DNA of 64,000 bases, taken from Orbilia blumenaviensis (lineage: Eukaryota > Ascomycota > Orbiliomycetes > Orbiliales > Orbiliaceae). Below the pieces are notes generated by a model. It was not told the origin of the DNA. It made no database searches and worked only from the letters and a program-made list of their open reading frames with translations. This document shows, one piece after another, positions 47,784 to 57,689 of the stretch (position 1 is its first letter; every line of letters begins with the position of its first letter). Made by a program: the position numbers and the translations under genes. The stretch is from assembly GCA_036872755.1 (NCBI GenBank), contig JAVHNS010000015.1, positions 868,001 through 932,000 of the forward strand, read 5' to 3'.

Positions 47784-49741
47784 TTAGACTTTGTTTGCAG
47801 GCGAGGCCAGCAGCATGATGTCCCTGGCGAATTCTGGAAATTGTCTATGTGTAGACAGGAATGGCGCTAGTTGCCGTAATTTGGATATAGATGTACTAGT
47901 ATAAAGTGCGAGGAGTACTCTAAAGTCGTCTGAAACTTTTTTTGGTTCTTTCCTCTTCTCCGCTTCCGCGGCGCCCGGCGGCCTCGTTGTTTTTTCGGAC
48001 CCTTTAGTTGTGGTCTGTGTGTTATTTCCCTTGGGATTCCTTAGTCTTTGCCCTCCGCTGTCATCATACGTATTTTCGTATATAATCTCAGCCACAGCTG
48101 GGATACTCGAAATAAAGATTTTGGATTTCGTAGAATCCGAAACGCGACAGGCCTGGGTGGCTTTTCGAAGTGCGAGCGATTTGAGGCCAAGACATCCAAG
48201 CCTTTCAGCCAGCACATAAACCCCAGCATGTTGCACGAGGCTATTATCCCAGCTCTCCCCGCATAAGTATTCCTGAAAATAACAGTATTGCACAAACTTG
48301 TCGAATGCAGCGGGCGTATCTACTTCGCTTTCTAACTTGACCGTCCCTTCGAGCCCCTCTCTCATTTCAGATGCGACAAGCCTCCGAAAATAGTCGGAAC
48401 ATTCGACGACAGACGTGTGGAGTTCGAACTCTTCTGCTTTCTCCCCGACGTACACAAGGATCGTTCCGCCGTTAAGTCGCCTAAGTTTAGATATTTTAGT
48501 TAGATAAAAAGCTGTCAACTAAGCGCGTAGGTTGCGAACGAATGGGATATCGCAGTAGCTACCTGCTGAACTTTAAGAGAGTTTCTGTCTTGATTTCGAG
48601 CACCGGTAACCCATCTTTCTGGTACTTGCAAGGCACCAGCTCGAACTGCGACACAGCCGCGCTATAATCTCCACCTGCCAAGATGCTGGTTCTATCTTGC
48701 AGGAATAACATCATGTCGGTATTAAATGCTGGGATGTCGTAATGCACTCGCATGAATTCATCATTTTCCTTCAGTTCGTTCAGGTACACCGCTGCGGTGT
48801 ACGCCAGAATAGCTCGAAACCGGTTCCCAATGACTTCATACGTCCCCGCTGGATTTTCTAACTCCAACGGAGTTATCGAGAATACAGATCCGACCTCTGC
48901 AAATTCGTCGGCGTACTCGCAATCGTAAATTACACGTACTGACTGTATAAAATCAGATATATCGATGGCGTTTTTCTGATCATGATACCACTTTGACGCC
49001 TCCTGGACAGCTAAGTTCTTTATGTCGCCGCACCCGAGTTTCTCGCCAAGTGCATATACTTGCGCGTGTCGCAGGAGTACCCATGAATTAGTGGGTTTCG
49101 CACCAATATATTTTCCGAGGTAGCAGTATTCTAGGAAGCTCTCGAAAGCGTCAAGGTTGAAATGCTCGCCGTCTAAGCAAATAGACTCGGGCTTGGGTGA
49201 TACAGAGAGAAGCTCCTTAAAATAAGGAGATGCCCTACAAATAAGATCAATGTGAACGTTGAATCGTGCATGCGACGGCCCAACGTGTACCAGAATAGTC
49301 TCGGACATGAATAAACTATGGACATTTCGCTCGCCCACCGGCGACAATAAGTTAATAGGATAGGAACTCGGGTGAGCAGAGGAAGGAATCAAGACGAGCA
49401 TGTAGTTTTTCCATAGCCGTTGTCTTACGGTATGGCTGCGGAGTCCTACGAACATACCTCATGAAATCACCAACCAGAGCTATATCTGCCGTTGACTTGG
49501 GGCACCCGGTACACTGGTTCCCCGAGCCGTCGGCCTGATCGTCAGACTTTTCTTTGGCCCCATTCCCTTCCGTATCAAGCTTCCGGGCGGCCCGTTGCGC
49601 TTCGTGTCTGCCTATTATATCGATTTCGCAATGCTCATGTGTGCGTCTGTGCTGGCTGGTACACCTGTGACACGATGAACATATATCGCAAAGGCAATCA
49701 TTTTTGCATCTTTTGCAGAATCTCGCGCATCTGTGTTCCAT
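47784..49741 (-). CDS. Cys-rich/BTB/BTB protein
   Basis: Predicted 577-aa protein. Exons on the minus strand are 49741-49458, 49315-48563 and 48480-47784; both introns are phase 2 and close in frame. The first 35 residues form a Cys/His cluster (CKRCKNDCLCDICSSCHRC) that probably binds zinc. An acidic/Lys linker precedes a first BTB/POZ domain (about 97-230; ETILVHVGPSHARFNVH, ASPYFKELLS). A second BTB domain begins near residue 347 (GGTILVYVGEKAEEFELH, CSDYFRRLV). The junctions read naturally: VGDFMSLFMSE and LLKFSRRLNGG. BTB domains mediate dimerisation and often recruit Cullin-3 ubiquitin ligase. A tandem pair with a Cys-rich head is unusual; two separate single-BTB genes are the alternative, but then the second would lack a start codon. 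Confidence 0.75.
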
Positions 49742-51387
49742 AACTTGCGTTAGTATAATGTATTTACCCGGGGGGTTTCTGGTAGGGAGAGTTCAGTACT
49801 ATGGCATCCAAAGACGGTGCTTGCACAATATTAATACTCGGCGAACGAATATAAGGGTTTCCATATTTTCGCAGCTTCGTCCTTTGGAAATAGAGCTTAA
49901 ATTCCATACTAATATGCAAGCGCATGACATGAAATTTGTAGAACAAGAGTCGCCAGGGATTCTGGACGTCTTACTTCTCGTCTCCTGTTGCCTTTTTTCT
50001 TACTTCCATCTGCTACCGACCAGTGACTTTGCGTTGCAATTGTAGACGTATAATTTAATTCCTGCAATAATCGATCCTACGGGTGATTTGGGAAGCAAAG
50101 ACAGGAATCTAGTAGGCTGGGCGTTTTATTTTATCGCAATTGGTTTGTTGAGTATTGATCTATGATATTCGGTCAATATAGAGATTTTTATCGGCGCGAC
50201 TACAACCGTAGCATGCTACCATCTTATTGCGGGGTAGTTATATGTATTCGTACTTCAGGCAACATTACCGCATATGGCGTACAAAATAGGTCAGAACACA
50301 CTGAACTCAGAAACACACACTAAACTCCCAAACAGACACTGAATTTCAAGCGAGATTTTGGCATGATGGAGATCTAGCACAAATACGTTAATTTAACATA
50401 CTTATTACCGCTACATATTTTTATTTTTATTTTTTAATTTTTCTGAAGGGAATTGTTAGTGGGTTTCAACTAGCTTGCCTGCCTTCCGCCCCAGCTACTG
50501 GATTAACCTGAGTAGTAACAAAGCCAGTTGCTAGACCAGGTGCCAGCGAGCAGGCAAGCAAACGGAAAACCCCGATTAATTCCTTTGAAAAATTAAAAAA
50601 AATTTTATATGATGGTAATAAGTATGTTAAATTAACGTATTTGTGCTAGATTTTATACTGTGCCAAGATCTCGCTTAAAAGTTCAGCGTGTGTTTTGTGA
50701 ATTTCGCTGAGCGAGTGGCAAGCCTCCAGCGACACGGCATGTCGCGGTGTGTGTAACGAAGAGAATCATGTCATGCAGCAAGCCCACTGGTTAGCGGCCA
50801 TATTCCAAACTTCATACACGCGTGTATTAATGGCAGTGCAACTTTTCTTTAGCACGAGGATAGCTCTGGTGGGATCTTACAATTATTTGCTATATCTTAG
50901 GACTAAATTCGTATGCTTCATGAAAACTGAGGTTTCAATGAAGAAGCTTTCCATTGACGCCCAGCTCATCTATTCGCAACTAAGATTAATGCTATGTATA
51001 CGCATCTACGCACGCTTTCGGAAGAAAAAGGGTAGCCTTGAAGGACAGCGCTGAATGCAAATAAAAAAGGATATCTCCGCTTAACACAGAGTGTAGAGAC
51101 AATGCCATAGTTCCGACGGTTGTGCTGTTGGCGTAAGACATTATACTTAAAAAATCCAGAAATATTAAAACGAAGAAGAAGAAAAAAAAAAAAAAAAGGT
51201 AAAACCATTATAAAACTCTACCGCGCATCTGGTATACAAGACAATGATAAACAGAAATAGGCACAATAACCAGATCGAAGGTAGGAGGAAAGAAAAAAAT
51301 ACTAACAGCACCTAACTACTAGCCAGCCGATCACATAAAAAAAAATTACCTATAAGCACCGTGACATCGGGTTCCCGCCCGAAAAGT
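49742..51387. other. intergenic with foldback element
   Basis: No gene seen. Holds the foldback MITE at about 50328-50698 and, on the right, a purine-rich stretch with a run of 16 A near 51183. The right end is the 3' flank of the RdRP gene. Confidence 0.5.
50328..50698. mobile_element. foldback MITE-like element
   Basis: Nearly the whole segment is a palindrome. Arms of about 165 bp face each other, with a perfect 38-bp inverted repeat (50372-50409 against 50614-50651) and an outer pair around AAGCGAGAT (about 50348 and 50671). The centre shares TTGCCTGC-type blocks in opposite orientation. It encodes no protein. The left end carries three diverged tandem copies of a CACTGAACTC-like unit. 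No clear target-site duplication was found. Confidence 0.7.
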
Positions 51388-54300
51388 TCAGTTGAAATTG
51401 AGACCAGCCAAAGTCTCCACCAAAGTTTCATCCACTTTCCTCTTGCTCAGTTCTTTCAGCCCGATTGCCGTTGCCAACCACCCAAAGCTACTGCCTCCCT
51501 CATCGTCCTCCCTTGCTGTAAGCGACACCATAACACATGCTAATGCCCTTTCTAAGGTAAAACCATCAAATGTTCCCTCCTTCACCGCCGAATTCCCATC
51601 GGGACCGTATTTAATTACTCCTACGGTGTGAGCGACAAGCCGATTCACCTCCCCGCGCATGTTTTCTGAGCCTTCACGCTGAGCGCGAGATTGGCGATGG
51701 CTTTCCGTGCCGATAATGCAACCAATGAAAACTTCTACTTCCTGGAGCGGTTCATTACTGCGGCTCATTGCATAGTTGAGACCTATATCGCGCATATTTG
51801 TTTCATAGCTGTTCCATCTGATTGTTAGCATCCCAAACACCGCTTTATGAAAGGTACTCGGGTGCTTACCTGGTCCGCAAGTGCGTTGCGAAGCCCAGCA
51901 AATCTAAAGTCCTTTGAAGATCTGCATTACGGACTAAATATTCTTGCACCTTCTTGAGCATGGCATTCGGCGCCCGCTCATATTTGACAGCGTTATCCTC
52001 CCACGATTTGATGAACTTTTCTTCGTCAATTTCGCGGAATAACTTTCCCAGAACCTTTTCCGATTTATAGTATCGAAATTTCCGCCCTGTCGCGAAAGGG
52101 TCGTCGGCATCCACAGCATTTACTCGCGTCATTAGGTCTAAGAGGTAGTCGTCGTCGAGCTCGAGGTCGATATCATAGTCCTCGACCACTAGGCTGGGGT
52201 TTCCGGCAACGAATTCGACCCCAGGCCCAGGTGCAAGAAAGTCGGGACGTAAATTCGTCGTTCGTGGGAGCTCGTTCATCCTGACCTATACGTGACAATA
52301 AGCGTTAGATCCATGGACGTGTTACACTACAGCTCGCAAAAGTGGGTTACGTACTGGTACGCCCGATTTCGGAAAGTCCACCGCTTGTGAGGCCATCTGA
52401 GCGCACTTTATACAGTCCGGGTGGTTAACACCACCTACTAGCTGATCGGCTAGGACCATGTGGGCAATACTAATGACACCCAACTTGTCGTTCTCCATAA
52501 AATCAAGGAAAAATTCAGCAATATCGGCCTGTGTGACATCCTTGTCGTACTGCTTGGCCTCTACTGCTGGGAAATTGGATGGTGCAGCAAGCGTTCTCGG
52601 CATGATGCTCGGTTCCCACCATATGTGATAAATGTCTCCGTCGAGATCTCCACCTGAGAGCATACTGGGTAGATCTCGGTTCCCCCTCCGCGAGAACACA
52701 ACACAGTTTGTGAGATCATGAAGTGGAGAATCGTATGGTATTTTGTTGATGGCTCTGACGACCTGGATATCGCCCGGGTGAAGTGCAGGATTCCTACAGA
52801 TTGCGACTATACCTTCGTGTACTTCTCGTGGCCCATCCTCACTTTGAACTGGGCAAAAGATTTCTCCTTCCGCGAGGAATCCAGTCTCGTCAAGGATACC
52901 AACCAAAGTATACCCTTTATCAATCTGTATCCTGGCGCGGTATTTCATGTCCCTAAGCGTGCTCAGCATAGTAAACTCGACTACTTTTCGTAGGAAATTA
53001 TCTTCCTTGTAATCACAGCGTAGTGAAGTTAGCTCGCGGATCAAAAACGGAATGTTTCCTTGTGTGCATCTGTTTTGGGATTCTAGGAAGTATGCGGCGC
53101 TATCCGAGGTAAAAGTCATATCTCGTAATGCAGCTAGGGCGTTTCGTTGTAGTCTTAAAAAATTCTCGCTCGGGACTCCGCGATCTTCCAGAATTTTGAT
53201 TATACAGCGATTCAAGTAGAACGGTAGCGGTTTCGTAAAGCTGCGTCCAATCTCAAAGATATTGTTTTTCAGGCCATTGAACTTGACCATCGAATTATAG
53301 AGATTAATTTGAGGATCGCGCAAACGAGTATCGAGTGAGACGACACCCTTGGCTCCTACATCCCGATGTCTCCGTTAGTATTTGATCGCATCAAATAACC
53401 TACTAGGGTACACGTATACCTTTAAATCGGATCTGGAATACTGTTGGCTTTGGCTCTTGAACAAAACCTCCTTTCTTCCAGATTTTCTCAATCAAAGCTT
53501 TAGAAATGGTTCCGCAACCATCACTAAAAGTATACTTCTTGCCATCATATCCCACCTTGACAATATCGTCTTTATATACAGTCATTGGGTCTGTGATCTT
53601 GATATTCGCGACTGTATCCGTGAACGCTTGCCCGATTCTCGCTGCGCACTTTCCAGGAATTTTAATAGATTTGAAATCGCCAAGGTTGTTAATGATCGAG
53701 TCAACTGTGATAGTCCGTCGCGGAGTGTGAACAGGAGCCAAGAACCATGCCGTATGTGTTCTCAAAGAGCTTTGACTAAACCCCAAGAATGTAAAGTTTC
53801 TGCCTGCGATTCTTAGTTGCTGGCTATCGGGCATCAGAATCGGTAGGAACCTATCGCTGTAGATAGGTTTTCCGTCCACACCACTCTCGAATCGCAAGTC
53901 ACCCCCATCCTCGTCTACTAACGACACTCGAAGGAAGCAATTTAAATAATCTTGGTACTCCCTCAGGACACGGTTTTTGGGTTCCAGGTTTGGCCCCCCA
54001 GGAAACATTCCAGTCGGCGTGATAGACATTCTGTGGATCAAAACTTGATTTTCTTTGCGATAAAACTTCATTTGCAACATATACTCCTGGCTTTGTTGCT
54101 TCTTTTCCAGCGCCTCGAGAAAGTCCTTTTCTATATTCTCAGTCAGCCAGCTTTCTGGGTCATCGGAAGGCAACTGTGGCTCCCAGCTCCCAGCCCAGGA
54201 CTTGAGCACCGAGGCTACAACTTGAGTGGCATAGGCAAGCGGACCCCCTTGCAAGTCCTCCCTGTCAGGGTTTAGTTGACTGTCAAGGTACGCTTTGTTG

Positions 54301-55388
54301 TACACTATTTGGATAGCCCGTCTGACAACGCCCAAGAGCTCTTTAACACGGTGCGGTAGCAGGGTCCCGTTGAGAACGAAAGAGTGCAGTTGAAATGCGA
54401 TATCAAATGGAAGGCTGGCTAGTTGCTCGTCTAGTCCTGTCATTGAGCGTTGAAAGTCGTAACTCGCATATTGGTGAAAAATCGTCAAGCCTTGTATGTC
54501 TTTGAAACCCGGCAGCGAGCCGACAGTGATAAGTCGAATAGATTCGTGTGCTTCCTTGAGCTTGAAGCGGTACACAAAGCAATAGGATACAATTTTGGAA
54601 TGCCTTTCATCGAGCGAGGAAACTCTTGCTTTGTTCAGTCGTCGAGAAAACGTAGGGCTATGCATATCGGTAGGTTCAATTTTTTGGTAAAGTTTTGGCG
54701 ACCAGCGTAAAGAGACAATGAAATATGTCCCACTACTCTCTTGCGAAATTATTGAAGATGTTATGGTACTGGTCGGGCAGAGCATGTAGTGCCCATTGGT
54801 CGCCCCTAACGGACCTGGTGACTTGAATATCTCTACTTGGATGGCCGGGCGAGTCATTCGAAAATTTCCTTGTCGCGGGTTAGTGTAAAATGACGAGAAA
54901 GTTGGAAGTTTCGGGTTTCTGGGGTCCGTAATCCACACCCCACACTCGAACCCTTGAAATGCAAATGGCGTGCGGTGTGGTTTTTGCTGCTCAGGTTGTC
55001 GTTCCGCCATTCTCTTCGCTGTCAGCTCGTTCCCGTCTCGTAGCGCACGGATTAGATGTATCGGTATTGCTTCTGTCTTATTGCTCCGTCTCATGATAAT
55101 TGTGTGGCCCGCAACAATTATCGGGTTTACAGCATTTCTATGCATACCCGCCCTATAACCACGGGTTATAGGCCTGGAATCCGTTATGCCGTGTCGCCTG
55201 AGAATCTCCTCACCAATCGCAGCGTCATGTATGGTTACGCTGCCCTCTTGGACACTTCTGTTTCGTTTATTCCGCCACTGCCGCATCTCAAATTCGTATA
55301 TGAAATATCTCTTAAAAACATCCCTTATGGCCGCCCGTGTCTGTCTGTCATTGACAGTCCCGGGAATATTGGTCAGGTAGAACTCCAT
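51388..55388 (-). CDS. RNA-dependent RNA polymerase (RNA-silencing type)
   Basis: Cellular RdRP of 1271 aa, which converts single-stranded RNA to double-stranded RNA for Dicer in quelling or meiotic-silencing-type pathways. Exons on the minus strand are 55388-53420, 53355-52355, 52285-51870 and 51817-51388; introns of 52-69 nt, phases close. The N-terminus (MEFYLTNIPGTVNDRQTR) resembles an RRM-like region. The conserved core has FSDGCGTIS (about 620), GAKGVVSLD across intron 1, RNPALHPGDIQVVRA, and the catalytic loop SGGDLDGD (about residue 890) with all three Asp of the DxDGD motif. FPKSGVPV joins VRMNELP across intron 2, as in relatives. The RNPxLHPGD form fits SAD-1/RRP-like members better than QDE-1, but the subfamily is not settled. 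All catalytic residues are present, so it should be active. Confidence 0.93.
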
Positions 55389-57689
55389 GCCGGGGCCTGC
55401 GGTTGATAGTAAGAAGGTAAGGATCTAATTCAATATGCTACCCGGTTAGCTCAAGCATCTTGCCCTCTATTTCTCTCACTCCGTTTTCTCGTAAAATATA
55501 GAAATGTATTGGAAATCTAAGAAATAAACTTATGTTGCCTGAGCTGTCTAACGAGTAGCGAGCCAATCTACGATATGCCATCAACCTCTCTCAGCTGTGT
55601 CATTTCGGCGACTCGTAAGTCCCAAAGCGCCCGATCAATGAGATACGTCATTATATCATCCATAGCCCACCAAGAAGGAATATCTCGTGGCGGTTTGGCA
55701 TCGGAGCTATGAAGATTGTGGGCAATCGCCGTGTGCTTCCGCCTCAAGGGTTGGAAGAGCTCAGTGAGACTTGTGATTGGTGGATCGGACAAATTCGGCG
55801 TGTTGCTGCCAAATTCCAACAAGGCTTACCTGAAATGGTATGGCTTACATGCCTCTGCTCCGGAACCAATGCAATGCCCGAAGCCCAACGTCCCGCCGAT
55901 GGATCTATCTAGGTGGAGCGGATGGAGGTAATATCGCCGGAAGGATGTCGATGAAGTGGATGAAAGACAATGAAGGGGAAGAGATAGAACCTAGGACGGG
56001 ACTGGTTCTTTTAAGATCCTGCGACGACCACAGCAACGGAAGTGCACAGGGTTACAAAGACAACCCGGTCAATTGGCGGCAGTGTGCATATGATGCCTGA
56101 AGACCACTGAGCATGTTAACAGTTGGCTTCCAACAGGAAAATCTACCAGAAGCGGATGTATGCATGGAGCTGGAGGCCAGGGAGATGAGAATGCCCCGCT
56201 CCTGGCCTGCCCCGCTATTCGCCAAGCCCAGGCCGATGCAACCCCTGTCGCCCTCGCTGGGATCCGAAATATCATCAGACGGGAGCATCTTCTGTCCTCG
56301 CGGTGTAGTATAGTGTCAGGAAGTACTTCGGAGTACAGCGGTTTCCGACCGGCACACGTAAAACAACGACCATTTGCAGGGGCTGGATCCTTTGAAGCCT
56401 TCCCACTGTGGAACTCCAAATGGTTACACAGGCGCCCATTCAAGTTTTTTGATGGCACTAGGTGGCCTGAATCGTGAGTTGCACGACTCTTGGCGTAAGT
56501 TGGGTGCATTTCGAACCTGAATTTCGTAACTGATTGTGGAGCCGCCCATAACATGTGCGCAATTTTGGTTCAGAAAAATATTAGTGTGGAAAAACTTGGC
56601 AGAACCCTATAGGCTTCATCTGACTGCTGAACTCCTATGAGGCCATCCGTTTATGCGTATAACGTCTGGCTGAGATCTTAAGACCCCCTCAACCACTCCC
56701 GTCCTCCTGAATAAGGCGACGCGCCAAGACGTTGTATTTTGTGCGTTGCCGCGAAGATCTTAGTGTGACAAGATGTGTTGACCTAGAACAATAGATTCCT
56801 AGAAGAAACCGGTCTTATTGAAGAAACACAGTGTAAAAGAAACCTGGTTTTGGAGTCAAGCAGAGACGAAATCTAAAAACCGGAAACTGAATGTGATTAT
56901 ATTTTACGGAGGCGTAAAATGGAGAGAATGAGTCTCGACGCATACCCACACAACTCAGTTGAAGAATACTTTATACCATGGAACAACGAGACCAGGAACA
57001 CCTATCCCGACCACCAGGTTCCCTATGCCGTGAAGACACACCTAGCCTAACTTACAAAATCGAATACTGACAAAGTTAGAGAATGCTGTAAACAAAAGGG
57101 TTCTACGGATAGTAATCTGGAATCTGTTTTTTTGAAAAAAAAAAAAAAAAGGAAAAGTGGAGCCGCAGCGGCGGGTAGCTGACTTTTATCAATGTTGAGT
57201 GTGAGTAGAAATATATAGGGAAGATGGAAGTTATCCTTAACTGTGACTGGCGGCACGAACCCAGCATTTTACAGGAAATACTTGATGGCTCTATGTACGA
57301 AAATGGCAGATTTAGGCTTTTATGGTCTCGTTGGAACGGCTTTTACGCATCATAATGTCAATAGCGCAACATCCGCCTCGTCCGCACGAAGATTTTAGAA
57401 GTGAGTGTATTATTAGAAGCTAGACGTAGCAAGCGCCACACAATTAATTAAGTACAAAAAGAGAAGGTAGATAGCTAGTTAACGAGAATACTAAAAATGG
57501 TTAGACCTTTAAAATAGCTTATCTTTCAGAATATAGCGGCCGTGCATAGAGGATATTGCTTCTGCGGACCATATAAAGATATTGAATGGAATAATATAGA
57601 ATAAAATGCAACGAGTATGAATGAGGGATGCTCACTAAGTAGGGTGTAGGTAAAGTTTCAACGGCGGCTACCTTCCATTCGAGCACTGA
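55389..57689. other. 2.3-kb region without a supported gene
   Basis: A minus-strand open stretch at 55568-55822 has protein-like composition (WWAMDDIMTYLIDRALWDL) but no ATG at its start and no family; it could be an exon or a remnant. Other open frames around 55840-56550 on both strands overlap and are not called. A run of 16 A is near 57127, and a pair of inverted 11-mers spans 56984-57333. Confidence 0.4.
56984..57333. repeat. 350-bp segment bounded by perfect inverted 11-mers
   Basis: Begins with CAACGAGACCA (56984-56994) and ends with its exact reverse complement TGGTCTCGTTG (57323-57333). GAA stands immediately outside both ends and could be a 3-bp target-site duplication. Four more copies of the 11-mer lie elsewhere in intergenic parts of the window. 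Confidence 0.45.

Noticed and set aside
48559..49455. Treating the first BTB unit as a separate gene with its own upstream leader
   Set aside because: The phase-2 donor after VGDFM and the acceptor before LFMSE join in frame to the Cys-rich exon, and the 3' end splices in frame into the second BTB unit.
55568..55822. Minus-strand open stretch with WWAMDDIMTYLIDRALWDL-like composition
   Set aside because: Protein-like, but it begins at TTG and no neighbouring exon or family could be identified.
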